From positions 881,604 through 945,603 of the forward strand of contig NC_035922.1 of NCBI RefSeq assembly GCF_000348985.1: 64,000 bases of DNA, written 5' to 3'. The first letter of the stretch is position 1, and each line of letters begins with the position of its first letter. The stretch is from Huiozyma naganishii CBS 8797. Taxonomy: Eukaryota > Ascomycota > Saccharomycetes > Saccharomycetales > Saccharomycetaceae. A model generated the notes under the pieces. It had not been told where the DNA came from and did not search any database. It saw nothing but the letters and a program-made list of their open reading frames with translations. Below, piece after piece: positions 20,162 to 31,100 of the stretch. A program made the position numbers and the translations under genes.

Positions 20162-20510
20162 CTACAATATCAAACCCGCCGAAAGTGCCGACACCGTTCC
20201 ACTTGCTACATTCAACACCCCTCTCACCCCCAGAGCAACAAGAAACCCCACGTTGACAGCCAGTAACAGTACATACACCCTAGCGTCAGCTACGTAATTA
20301 CCAGCAACCCACCCAATATTTGCATGAACTGAGACGGCTCTTGCAGCTGACACCCCATGTATCACCTTCTCTATTGTCTCTCTTATCGCAGGAAAAGCCC
20401 TAACCAGAAACCCTAATTTCGCCGCATTAAAGAATGCTCTTTTTTCTTGCTTCTTACTGCACCCCGAAAAAAGAAAAGAAAACCTTTCCGGTCGTTTGGG
20501 TGTTCTGCAT
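20162..20510 (-). pseudogene. possible frame-broken small membrane protein gene
   Basis: On the minus strand a frame of about 119 codons is open from about 20520 to TAG at 20162 but has no in-frame ATG. An ATG at 20510 opens an overlapping frame that stops at 20454. One missing base in the T6/G4 tract around 20461-20475 would join them into about 115 codons. The downstream part is not random-looking: a basic stretch (KKQEKR), then FFNAAKLGFLVRAFP, then two hydrophobic stretches (VYVLLLAVNVGFLVALGV and the Ala-rich end). I recognise no family. It could be a decaying gene, an exon of a spliced gene, a sequencing error, or chance. Confidence 0.3.
20458..20464 (+). promoter_or_regulatory. possible Aft1/Aft2-type iron response site
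   Basis: TGCACCC matches the Aft core (YRCACCC) about 335 bp upstream of SMF3. S. cerevisiae SMF3 is iron-regulated, mainly by Aft2. A single 7-mer match is weak evidence. Confidence 0.3.
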
Positions 20511-20796
20511 TTTCCAGCCCTGATGCTTTAAACTCATATTTAAAGATGGGATCCGAGATCAAGAGTCAGGTGTCCCTACGTACACCTCAGATTTGCCTAC
20601 ATCTCTATTTCATCTACAGTTCAACAAGATTGCACTATATTTTGGTGCGAAAGTTTCATAATATCTATAGGATTATTAGTGTATTTATTGACCGGTAGAC
20701 ATTCCTCTGTTAAAAAGTTAAACGGTTCAGCATCTGGTACACACCAGCTATTTATTTTGATAAACGATACACACACACGTATAAGAGCTTAGCCAA

Positions 20797-22212
20797 ATGT
20801 CCAGTCGAGTACTATATGTATTACAGAAGTTTGCAAAGTTTATAGGGCCTGGGATCATGGTCAGTGTCGCATATATGGACCCAGGTAACTATGCAACGAG
20901 TGTTTCAGGTGGTGCGCAGTATAAGTACCAACTACTGTTCTCGGTTTTCATCTCCAACATATTTGCTGTCCTACTACAGTGTCTATGTGTGAAGCTGGGA
21001 ACGGTGACGGGCCACGACTTGGCCGAAAACTGTAGATTGCACTTACCAAAAGGTGTGAATCTGACGTTATATCTCTTTGCTGAGATAGCTATCATTGCTA
21101 CAGATTTGGCAGAGGTTGTAGGGACTGCTGTTGCTTTACAGATTCTGTTTGGCATTCCTCTGACTTGGGGTGTGATACTAACTGTTTTCGACGTTCTTAT
21201 AATCTTGATCTTCTACAAACCGGAATTCCAAAGTATGAAAAAAGTAAGGGCCTTCGAGTTCTTTGTCGGAGCGCTGGTCGCAGGGACCTGTGCTTGCTTC
21301 CTATTGGAACTGTTTAAGATATCAGTCCCAAATAAAGGTGAACTGTTCAAGGGGTTTCTTCCATCGAAAGTGATCTTCGAAGAAAAACAGGCGTTGTACA
21401 TCTCTTTAGGGATTCTGGGTGCCACAGTGATGCCACATTCACTGTACTTAGGATCATCCATTGTGAAACCAAGGTTAGACGATTATGATAAGAAGCGATA
21501 CGGTAGGGTAGAACACCGTCCCAGTATAAAAGCGATTAAATATTCGTTAAACTACTCGTACGCGGAACTGATCATATCGTTGTTTCTAATTGCCACGTTT
21601 GTGAACTCTGCCATCTTGATAGTTTCTGGTGCTACTTTGGCAGGTCAACCGGAGGCCGAGGACGCGGACCTGTTGTCTATCTACGAGCTACTAGTTCACT
21701 ACATCTCTCCAGCTGCAGGTATGATTTTTGCTCTCGCCATGCTTTTCTCAGGTCAATCCGCAGGTATTATTTGCACTATTGCTGGTCAGATTGTGTCTGA
21801 AGGGTTTTTACAGTGGTCCTTACCACCATGGGCCACAAGGTTGTCCACAAGATTGATATCCATCGCGCCATGTCTATTTATCACCATGTTTATGGGTGAA
21901 AGAGGGATTTCGAAAATCCTGAATTTATCTCAAGTGGTGCTTTCCCTGATTTTACCAATTGTTTCCGCTCCCTTGATCTACTTCACGGCTTGTAACAAGC
22001 TGATGACCGTTCCTCATGACACTCATGGCATCAGTGAGGAGCAAAGGGTAGCGGACGAACAAACTCCGTTAACTTTCAACCGCAAGACAACTACAGATTT
22101 CACAAACAGTTCCTTGCTAACGTGGTCGTCCATTTTGGTTTGGGCCACCATCGGTAGTTTGAACCTGTATCTGGTAGGGTCCTTCTTGATGGGCGCTGAT
22201 GTACATTTCTGA
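20797..22212 (+). CDS. SMF3: Nramp divalent metal transporter, vacuolar Smf3
   Basis: A 471-residue Nramp-family membrane protein with about 11 hydrophobic segments (S. cerevisiae Smf3 has 473). The family marks are present: the metal-binding MDPGNYATS in helix 1 (about residues 28-36) and VMPHSLYLGS in helix 6 (about 211-220). The transport-signature loop is around GQSAGIICTIAGQ (about 323). The N-terminus is short, as in Smf3, while Smf1 and Smf2 have long cytosolic N-termini. Smf3 exports iron from the vacuole to the cytosol. Downstream, RSC58 converges 244 bp away. Confidence 0.94.
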   Translation: MSSRVLYVLQKFAKFIGPGIMVSVAYMDPGNYATSVSGGAQYKYQLLFSVFISNIFAVLLQCLCVKLGTVTGHDLAENCRLHLPKGVNLTLYLFAEIAIIATDLAEVVGTAVALQILFGIPLTWGVILTVFDVLIILIFYKPEFQSMKKVRAFEFFVGALVAGTCACFLLELFKISVPNKGELFKGFLPSKVIFEEKQALYISLGILGATVMPHSLYLGSSIVKPRLDDYDKKRYGRVEHRPSIKAIKYSLNYSYAELIISLFLIATFVNSAILIVSGATLAGQPEAEDADLLSIYELLVHYISPAAGMIFALAMLFSGQSAGIICTIAGQIVSEGFLQWSLPPWATRLSTRLISIAPCLFITMFMGERGISKILNLSQVVLSLILPIVSAPLIYFTACNKLMTVPHDTHGISEEQRVADEQTPLTFNRKTTTDFTNSSLLTWSSILVWATIGSLNLYLVGSFLMGADVHF

Positions 22213-22456
22213 ACTGCTCGAAAGAGTTTTTGGAGTTACACAGACAAGTCCACCTTCTGCTGAAGGACACTTTGCATGGTCTTGATCGGTTTTTCGAAAA
22301 CATCCTTTACTCTTCGAAGTTGGGGGCTCTCCGCCTGCATGATTATTTAGTATTACATTTATTTGTATTTTATTCATATATTTTTACGTGGTTACATTTA
22401 GGAACAAACAATCGGAAACAGATGCTTTAGTGGTCACCATGCATCTCTATTCGTTT

Positions 22457-23929
22457 TCACCTATTCGTCTTGTTATATTTCCTCTTTCTTGTAGTTTGTG
22501 CTCTCACCACTGGTATGTTACCCGTATAATTTGCCTGTAAAATTGGAAATGACCTCTGGTGGTTTGTAGGTATGTGTGCCAACTGTTTACTCACAATAAC
22601 CTCCTTTAGTATTCTTCTCACCTTGAAATACAGTTTAGTTTCCTCAACAGATGGCTTTGATATCTTGTGGCTGACCCTGTCTTGTCTCAATTTTCTGATC
22701 TTCAACAAGGTCTCAGTTACAAGATCTTGCTGAGTTCCCTCTTTGAAACTCGTAATTTCGTCTGATTCAATACAGTTTAATGGCTTCCACGAAAAGAGAT
22801 TTTCCAATTTAATGTCCTCCTTCCGAACTGCATTAGCATCAGATTTGTTGTCTTGTTGTGCCACGCTCTCTGCAATATCAACCTCCTCTACTTTACTATC
22901 TACCTTCTCTAGAATTCCTTCCTTCTTATCTACGTTCTCGGTAATTATTTTGTCTTCCACAGCACTCTCTGGAGCCTCCTTTTCTTGTCCCACCCGTTTG
23001 TTTCCATACGTCAAGTACCCAATTCTTTTCAACCAGATAATGCCGCTAGATGTAGAATCCAAAACCGTACTATCTTCGTTAAAAGCAGGTGCCCAAGAGG
23101 CATAGTCACCGTACTTCAACCACGACGTAGTCGGCAAAGAATACCAATTTGGGTGCAGGAATTTGCTCATCATTTCTGTGGGAGGCAACGTAGGATCCGG
23201 GATATTGCTTGTGTTGGCAGCTATGAACCCCAGCCTTGGTGCTTCTTCGAATGGATTTGCCTGGGGAATTATCTTGTTGACTTCAAAGTTCTTATCTGGC
23301 AGCTCTCTTGGCCTATGGTCCAACGATGATTTGTTGATTACGGAAGTGAAAAGATCCATATCTTTCGTCTTAACATGGTATGATTCACGCAACGGTAATC
23401 TGTAGCTTGTGGAGATCTTCAAAAAGTCCTTCGCAATAGCCTTATCCAGCTCTGATCTTTCCTCATTAGTCTCAATAGGATCTTTATCACTTGACTCTTC
23501 AGTACCTACTTCACTCGTCAAGAGAATACCTATCTTGTAACATTCCCTTAACAGCAGCTCCGTTGCAAATTTATAGAACTGGTCCACCAGCTGATATTTT
23601 TTTGAATCCGTAGGGTAAAAATGAATCATGTTGGTACACACAAGTTTAATATCATGGTACAGTTTATAAAATCCACCTTGTTCGGGAAGATACTCACCAC
23701 TCTCAAACCTCCCATTAATCGTAACAAAATGGATCCTAGAGCCGTTCTTAACCTCTCCATCGTTGGTAGTTCTTCTCTCCATGTATCTGACGTACGATGC
23801 ATATATCTTCTCCGGCTTCGCCTCAAAAAAGGTTCCCGGGAACTTCTCATCAAGAACACTGCATTTAGAGGAAGCCGACTTCAAAATTGTATGTATATCG
23901 TGCAATAAAGGTTGGAACTCCATCGGCAT
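22457..23929 (-). CDS. RSC58: RSC chromatin remodelling complex subunit Rsc58
   Basis: A 490-residue protein (S. cerevisiae Rsc58 has 502). The N-terminal 150 residues contain a bromodomain-like helical region (FYKLYHDIKLVCTNMIHFYP resembles the end of a bromodomain), followed by a variable, charged middle. Rsc58 is an essential subunit of the RSC nucleosome remodeller in the nucleus. The start is ATG 23929; a second ATG two codons later is equally possible. It converges with SMF3, as YLR033W and YLR034C do. Confidence 0.88.
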   Translation of the reverse strand: MPMEFQPLLHDIHTILKSASSKCSVLDEKFPGTFFEAKPEKIYASYVRYMERRTTNDGEVKNGSRIHFVTINGRFESGEYLPEQGGFYKLYHDIKLVCTNMIHFYPTDSKKYQLVDQFYKFATELLLRECYKIGILLTSEVGTEESSDKDPIETNEERSELDKAIAKDFLKISTSYRLPLRESYHVKTKDMDLFTSVINKSSLDHRPRELPDKNFEVNKIIPQANPFEEAPRLGFIAANTSNIPDPTLPPTEMMSKFLHPNWYSLPTTSWLKYGDYASWAPAFNEDSTVLDSTSSGIIWLKRIGYLTYGNKRVGQEKEAPESAVEDKIITENVDKKEGILEKVDSKVEEVDIAESVAQQDNKSDANAVRKEDIKLENLFSWKPLNCIESDEITSFKEGTQQDLVTETLLKIRKLRQDRVSHKISKPSVEETKLYFKVRRILKEVIVSKQLAHIPTNHQRSFPILQANYTGNIPVVRAQTTRKRKYNKTNR

Positions 23930-24188
23930 TGCTTAGTTAGGTTGGTTGTCTTTTCTTCAAAACACACTTTCCCACAAGTATCTGTCTGTTTCTCATATTT
24001 TTTTTTTTCGTTCATTTCCAACTTTTCGCTACTTCCATATTTTTCATGTCGCCAAACAGTCTCTAAGCGGCGGGTTTCGCCCGCAATTCCTCAAACCGTG
24101 CTGGTAGCCAATACGGGATTACCTTTAAATAATATACATTCATGCGATATATGCGATATATGTTTTCCAATTGTTATATAACTGTCTA

Positions 24189-27100
24189 TCAGCGTTTACT
24201 GTTCTCCATCGATTTGTAACTCTTATTGGTTATGAATTTGTCGACAATCCACCGACCGTTCTCCTTCACTTGATGCACTGGGATTGGGTTTAAATCCCAC
24301 CCAATCTTCAGATCGCTGTCGACGGGGCTTCCAAACCTGGGAATCACGTAGCAGTACCGTTCTGTAGGCGACAAGTCAATGATCTTCAGCCCTTGGCCCG
24401 TCAGCGGTTTGCTGAACGACAGAAGCTGCCCCTTCCGCGCTATGTTGGCTAATGGTGTGCTCTTGATATCGCACAATGCATTCATTCTGGTCTTGCTGTT
24501 CCCACCCAGATGCAAGGAGCTGTACACTATGTATTTTGGTGGTAGCTCGCCCAGGTTGTTCAAGATAGACGTTGGGTGAATGTAGACAAAAGTTTCCTCA
24601 ACAATGTTCTTCTTTTGTGCCATCACTGGGACATACGGAATCTTTGCTATTGAGGACCTGTTCGTTATCTCGGCGTCCTCAGGGAACAGACTATCCGCCC
24701 TAATAGCAACACGGTCGACGAAACCTGCACCTATCATCTGCTTTAACAGCTTCAGTTGCGTTTCATTGGGGATATCCGTTTTCATATCAGAGTCGGTTAC
24801 AGAAACTGCAACACTCTCCCTAGAAAGATTGGATTTGATGATGTATGTCAATTGCTTTCTTAATTTGGTAATCTCCTCCATTACTTTGCCCCTCAAGAAA
24901 TTATCAGCGATAAACTTTTGTAGTCCAGTTTTCGGAATGTAATCCACTGCATTTACAACACTCAATAATCTGAAAATATCGGAATATCTGTCCAGCTTCC
25001 CAAATTTAACTCTACTTTTGTAAAACTTAACCCTGAGTTTCTTGCGTGTCTCATCGTCTAGACTAAACTCTTTATTATCTTGCTCCTCCTCCCCATCTTC
25101 GATTTTCTGTGGAATTTTTTCTTGAATACCGAGCTCATATTCGTTGATAAATGGATCACCAACTGATAATGCACTGACAATAGAAACAATGTACGGTAGA
25201 CAATTCTGTTCATTCGAAACAAGCAGCATTTTTGAGAATCTTGGGGAAAGAGGAAACACACTCATTTTTTTACCGTCGTCTGTGATCCTTTCCTTATCAT
25301 CCAGGGCACCCAAGTACTTCAATAGTTCAATTGCCGTAGAAAGCATGTGCCTATCAGGCGGAGTTGGGAACGGGAAATTAACTATATTGTGAATTGCCAT
25401 ACTCTTCATCTGCAAAACCACACTTTCCACCGGCATTCTTAAAATCTCAGGGCGAGAAAATTCGTTAAAGTCACGCTCAAACACGGCGGAGGAAAATAAA
25501 CGATAACAATGACCGGGCCCGGTACGACCAGCTCTACCAGATCTTTGATTTGCACTAGCTTTGCTAACCCAGCTAATTTCGAAACTTTGGACACCATTTT
25601 CCTCGTTATATTTACGTTCCTTCGACCTCCCACAATCAACAACGTATCTAACCCCAGGAATGGTCAGCGACGTCTCCGCAACATTGGTGGCAACCACACA
25701 TAATCTCGATCCTGCTGGAGGCTTTTCAAATACCTTCATTTGCTCACTGGTAGGTAGAAGAGAATATAATGGAAGCACATACAGTGGGTCATTCGGTGTT
25801 TGACCCTCTTCTAAGGCTTCCTCAAAACCTTCCTCTCCTTCAAACTCAACATCCTCATCAACCTCATTGTTAAAGTCGGCGTTGAATTTTTCTTCATCAA
25901 TGACCTGAACGCTGAAATCAATATCTTCAGCCTCAAGATCTGCATTCTTGGAATTAATTTTCACTGTCGGGATTTCATCATTCACAATTCTTTTTTTGGG
26001 AAATGGAAATTCCTTTCTCAACTTCTTCACTATGTGTATAATTTCTTGTTGACCCGTCATAAATATTAGTATAACGCCAGGAGGTAATCTTCTGTGGATC
26101 TTACAAGCTTTTCGAAACGCCTCTCCGGCGTAATCGAAAGGAGTTGTGCGGTTGAAATGAACGGATACAGGGAACTGCCTTGCCGATACATTAAGAATTG
26201 GGGGTGGAGTTGAAAACAATGTAGTGTTTTCACTAAAATCAGATACTCTCAAAGTGGCAGACATCACAATCAATTTCAACCTTTTGTGGTTTGCTGGATC
26301 TGCAGCATGCTCCTTAGCACGAAATCTTACACAACGACTCAACATCCCAATCAATATATCGGTATTGATATTTCTTTCGTGTGCCTCATCAATAACGATG
26401 GAGGAGTATTTTGTTAGTTTGAAATCGTTCATCATTTCTCTCAGTAGTACACCGTCGGTCATGAATTTAACTTTCGTATTATCTTTGGTAGAAGAATCGA
26501 ACCGTATCTGATAAGCAACCTCATGTCCATGATCTCCCATTTCTTGGGAGACACGCTTTGCCATAGAAACAGCTGCCACTCTCCGAGGTTGTGTGATACC
26601 AATCATACCCGGATATTCGTCCGATGCATCGTTACCAAACCCTGATTCGAACAGAAATTGAGGGACTTGAGTGGTTTTACCAGAACCAGTTTCACCACAT
26701 ATAACGACTACATCATTATGGTGAATGGCCTCCATAATCTTCTGTTCTTCAGCAAGAATCGGTAATTGCATCCTAATCTCTTGGATCTTGTCAGGCCTGG
26801 TGACTTGGACATAAAATGCCTTCCTCTTGGAACTTTCATTCACTGGGATGTATGTTGTTTCAAGACCGTCTTCTAAATCTTCCGGACGGACCAGTTTATC
26901 ACGTTTCGTACTTAACACCGGCATAGTTACCTCTACATCGCGGCCTTCCATTTTTTTTATTTCACTATTGGCCCATTTTTTAAACTCTAGTGCAACGTTG
27001 CTAACAGGGGTTTCATCTACGTCTTCTGCATCCTCTTCAAGTCCATTGTTGTTCCCATCGTTACTGGAATCTTCTGCCAAAGAGCCTTCATCCGCAGAAT

Positions 27101-27947
27101 TGCTAACAAAGGAAGAGTCATAGGAATTAGATTCTTGCGAAGAAACTTCCTCCTCTGATTCGTCGGTATCAAAGTCCATTTCATCATCCTTTGATTTTGC
27201 TTTATGTTCCTGTTGCTCAATTCTTTGTCTCCAATTGTATTTTTTCTTAGAAGGTTTTGAATCAGTTTTTTTGATTACTTGAACGTTCGAGAAGGCAAAT
27301 CCTTTTCCTGAGCCGCCAAATTTTGCAGGCCTATTATCAACGAACGATGACTTGGTATTCGTAGTGCTATCGCCAAATTTGGATTCGAAACCCTCGTCGT
27401 CATTAGAGCCCTCTGAACTCTCAGAATCTTCACCGTGGTCTTCTTCCCAGTTTTTGACTTCATGTTCTTCGTAAAGAATCTGCTTAGTTTCTTCATTACC
27501 TCTGCCTTGTTTTTCCAGATCTAAAGCTTCAGCAAAGATTTCTTTCTTGGTTCGTTTCCCATGACCCAAGTTTTTGGAACTAGTTAGAACAGATGTGTCC
27601 ATTTTATAATCCTGCATTTTATCAATAATAGTTTTCCTTTCTTCTCTTTTCAACTGATGCTCAATGAATTTGTCTAATCTCTTCTTCTTTAACCTCGAAA
27701 CTTTTGATTCCTTGGGTACAAATAACTCCTCCAATTTCCTCTTTTTCTGCTCAATCTCATCCCTTGTCTGTGGTTGTAAAATTTCAGCATTAGGATCTGC
27801 CTGTGTGGTTTCTTTACTACCTTCGTGATCTGATTCTTTCTCTTCATCCCTGTGAAACTGTTTATTCCTTACCCTTTTCAGCTCTTTAAGCCTGGCCATA
27901 TGGCCTGATCTGGCCTTTTCATTGAAACGCTTTCTATAGGTACCCAT
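24189..27947 (-). CDS. ECM16: DEAH-box RNA helicase Dhr1 of the small-subunit processome
   Basis: A 1252-residue helicase (S. cerevisiae Ecm16/Dhr1 has 1267). The N-terminus MGTYRKRFNEKARSGHM is characteristic of Dhr1. A charged, acidic N-terminal region (about 1-390) is followed by the helicase core: GETGSGKTTQ (about 418), DEAHERN, SATLRV, then motif VI QRSGRAGRTGPG. The DEAH C-terminal ratchet/OB region follows. Dhr1 unwinds U3 snoRNA from pre-18S rRNA in the nucleolus. In S. cerevisiae this gene (YMR128W) is on another chromosome from RSC58 and RAD5. Here it lies between them, a merged ancestral order. Confidence 0.97.
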   Translation of the reverse strand: MGTYRKRFNEKARSGHMARLKELKRVRNKQFHRDEEKESDHEGSKETTQADPNAEILQPQTRDEIEQKKRKLEELFVPKESKVSRLKKKRLDKFIEHQLKREERKTIIDKMQDYKMDTSVLTSSKNLGHGKRTKKEIFAEALDLEKQGRGNEETKQILYEEHEVKNWEEDHGEDSESSEGSNDDEGFESKFGDSTTNTKSSFVDNRPAKFGGSGKGFAFSNVQVIKKTDSKPSKKKYNWRQRIEQQEHKAKSKDDEMDFDTDESEEEVSSQESNSYDSSFVSNSADEGSLAEDSSNDGNNNGLEEDAEDVDETPVSNVALEFKKWANSEIKKMEGRDVEVTMPVLSTKRDKLVRPEDLEDGLETTYIPVNESSKRKAFYVQVTRPDKIQEIRMQLPILAEEQKIMEAIHHNDVVVICGETGSGKTTQVPQFLFESGFGNDASDEYPGMIGITQPRRVAAVSMAKRVSQEMGDHGHEVAYQIRFDSSTKDNTKVKFMTDGVLLREMMNDFKLTKYSSIVIDEAHERNINTDILIGMLSRCVRFRAKEHAADPANHKRLKLIVMSATLRVSDFSENTTLFSTPPPILNVSARQFPVSVHFNRTTPFDYAGEAFRKACKIHRRLPPGVILIFMTGQQEIIHIVKKLRKEFPFPKKRIVNDEIPTVKINSKNADLEAEDIDFSVQVIDEEKFNADFNNEVDEDVEFEGEEGFEEALEEGQTPNDPLYVLPLYSLLPTSEQMKVFEKPPAGSRLCVVATNVAETSLTIPGVRYVVDCGRSKERKYNEENGVQSFEISWVSKASANQRSGRAGRTGPGHCYRLFSSAVFERDFNEFSRPEILRMPVESVVLQMKSMAIHNIVNFPFPTPPDRHMLSTAIELLKYLGALDDKERITDDGKKMSVFPLSPRFSKMLLVSNEQNCLPYIVSIVSALSVGDPFINEYELGIQEKIPQKIEDGEEEQDNKEFSLDDETRKKLRVKFYKSRVKFGKLDRYSDIFRLLSVVNAVDYIPKTGLQKFIADNFLRGKVMEEITKLRKQLTYIIKSNLSRESVAVSVTDSDMKTDIPNETQLKLLKQMIGAGFVDRVAIRADSLFPEDAEITNRSSIAKIPYVPVMAQKKNIVEETFVYIHPTSILNNLGELPPKYIVYSSLHLGGNSKTRMNALCDIKSTPLANIARKGQLLSFSKPLTGQGLKIIDLSPTERYCYVIPRFGSPVDSDLKIGWDLNPIPVHQVKENGRWIVDKFITNKSYKSMENSKR

Positions 27948-28158
27948 ATATGCCTGATTATCTCAGTGCGTACTAACCGAACATATGCAGCTGCTATATT
28001 AACTGACCAAAGTCTACTCAACCTCTACGTTATTGCTGAAAATTTCAAAATTTGCGATGAGTTTTGTCATTATCGACGGAACGAGAAAATATAAAGTAGA
28101 CATACCAATATATATATACAACGTTGAACTGATGTACAATGCATTCTCGCCCTGCCAT

Positions 28159-31100
28159 CTACTCGAACAGTGTCTTGATTTCTTCGATTCTGCGCCGCCT
28201 TCTCTCATCCTCGTCTGCATCCATTGCCTCACCGATTGTTCGTTTTCTTTCTTGAATCCGTAACATTTTTTCCTCAATGCTATTTTCGATGATGAATCTC
28301 ACAACTTTTACACTGTTGGTCTGGCCTATTCTATGGAGTCTATCAATGGCTTGATCTTCCATGCTCGGTGACCACCATGGATCCATCATATAGGCACGTG
28401 ACGCACATGTCAAGTTCAGCCCTACTCCACCAGCTTTTAGAGACAGCAATAGTATTTTCTGTTTACTAAAATCTTTCAATTGGAAGTCTGCTAGAACCGC
28501 GGATCTCTCCTTCAAAGAAAGCCTCCCATCAAATTTGTAGATCTTAGAACTTTCTGCCGAAAAAGCGTTAGACAGGTCTCTTTCTAAAATATCAAGGTAC
28601 GATGAGAATTGGGAGAACACGATTACTTGTTCACCAGAAGAAGAGTCTTGTAATTGCTGTAGTCCTTTGACGAGCGCCTCGATTTTAGCAGGTTTTTTTG
28701 TGTTGTCAAACAAGGTCAGTTCGAAGTCCTCTCCTTGCTCTACTTCCCCCTTCAGGCAAAACATGCCTGATGTATCATCTAACATCTCTCGGCATATAGG
28801 GCATTTCACGTCCAATTTCTTTTCCTTTTGATACGTTATGTACTCGAGAATGCACTTATCACAGAACGGGTGCCCACAATCTGTGAGAATTAGCTTATGT
28901 GGATCAATCGGTTCAGTTGTACAAATCGAGCATTCCAAATTTGTAAGGGAGTTATTGTCCGGATATTTCTCATGTAGATTAATAATGGACTCTTCGATTT
29001 GTTCTTTCGACTTTTTTGACGAGTTTTTTTTCTGCTTGACATCGTTCAAGATTGCTTTGATATCAGCATTTTCCTGAAAGCCTCGGTTTATCTCTGCCAA
29101 ATCTTCATCATTCTCGTCCTGAGAACCTAATAACTCGATATCACAGCATATTTGTCTCAGCCTCAAAATATGAACCAGAATTGTAGAGTATTTCTTCAAT
29201 AAATCACCACGAGCCAGACCTAACTTGACACTGTCTTCCGCTTTGTTCAATAAGTACTTGTAGACCGCTGCCTGTGAATTGTTTAGCTTCAGTTTTTCGA
29301 TTGTAATCTCCTTGGGGGGTAGAACCACGAGAGGCTTGCCATCTGCACCCTTCATATCTTTAGTTCGTCTCAAAACAACAGGTTGCATGATAGCGTTGAC
29401 AACATCAAAAGCTTGCTTAAAGTTCTTATTTTCGAAGGGTTCTGAAATGAAAGTTTTCCAATAACCGACTTGGGACCAAGGTTCTAGGTCCAAAAATTTC
29501 ACTAAACTGTACAAATCGTCCAATCTATTGATAATTGGAGTACCGGTTAAAACCCATCTACACCTACTTCGTAGGTCCATTATAGCCTTGGAGGTCACCG
29601 TACCTCTATTCCTAATCGTGTGGCCTTCATCGATAATCACTCTGTAAAAATCAACCGCAAATAACCCAGTGGATTCTGATATCTTTGAACGCATCTTGTT
29701 GTCTCTGAGCAGCTTGTTCCACTCGTTTTGCACAATACCGTATGTTGTTAAAACAACTGCAGGAGGATTTTTTGTCATTGTCAGGAGAGTCTTTAAACTA
29801 CTAACATTACCACCATAGTATACCTCGCACCTTTTATCAGAGCAGTTATTCACCGCGTTAAATTCCATGTTCCATTGAGTCAGTAAAGACATCGGAACAA
29901 CAATCAGAGTGGTTTTAGATGCATATGGTACCTCACTTGGCTTTTCTATAATGTCAGAATCTAAGTTGTCACCAGTTTCTGATCTAAACAAATCTTTCTT
30001 TTGGTACTGGGAGTCCTCTGGTGCCATCAGCACCAGTGATAAAGCTGATATTGTTTTACCAAGACCCATTTCATCAGAAAGAATACCACCTTTTATTATT
30101 GATCTGAGAACGGGTTTCTTGGTTGAAAACTCGCCTGTATGAAGATTGGCATAAAAATATTCAAAGTTAGGTATGGTATCCAAACCTTGACCTAACTTCT
30201 GTGCTTCCCATGACATGTCCTTAGGCCAGCTGAACTTCTTCCATAAAGGATTCATCATATCTCCAATTACTTCGTCAGCACTACCATTCGAATTGGCCTT
30301 GTCAAATTCATGCTCTCTTCGAAGCATCCATGTCAAACCTTGCTTTTGATATGCCCTCAATTGTACTTTCAGAAGATCCTTGGGAGGGTCCGTTTCAGGA
30401 AGACTCCGCTGTGACTCAAACGACTGAGACACACTGTAAAATGTCTTTAATTGATTCAAGTTCATAGTCCTGTTCTCATAATGAGAATCTGCCTCAGGAT
30501 CGCTATCCTGTGACATCAAATTCTCAAAACTTTCATCATCTTCCAAATCTATTATTTCGTTGTCTTGATTGGTGTGCCCAGCATCTTCGTCATTTTCAAC
30601 AGGATGTATCCGTATCTTGTTAAATAAAGAAATAAGAGCTTTCGTCCTAAAACGCCAGACTAGTTCTTCATCAGTTTCACTTATACTTATATTCATCCCC
30701 CAAGTTGAACTTTTTTGCGAGGATGAGGTTCCCGGAGTTTTTGCCTTCCGATCAAAAATTGTTGAGGCGAGGAAACAATCCAGTTGTAGAACGAAACCAT
30801 CACCAACGCTAAGACGTTTATTATTGCAAAACACTAATGTTGCCTCAAAGCTTATTTCGTCTGTACCCAGAAGAGGGTAAAGTATCCTAGCAGTCTCTTC
30901 AGGTACTTTCCCGACCTCCCTGTTTCTTTCGGCGTCAACTACCCTAACATGGTTAGATAACTTTTTCTTTTGCCTCCCTCGACTATCGAACAAATTGTGA
31001 AGAGAAGCATCTCCCGCTGACTTAACAAGATGCATTTCGGAACCATATTTGAGTGGTTTGAGTGTCGGCCTCGTGGCCATCGCGCTGACCTGTAACGATC

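Larger units (their letters stand above)
20056..20796. other. intergenic region MLH2-SMF3
   Basis: A 741-bp region with the SMF3 promoter, a possible Aft-type iron-regulon site at 20458-20464, and a broken minus-strand reading frame (20162-20510), listed separately. Confidence 0.5.
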
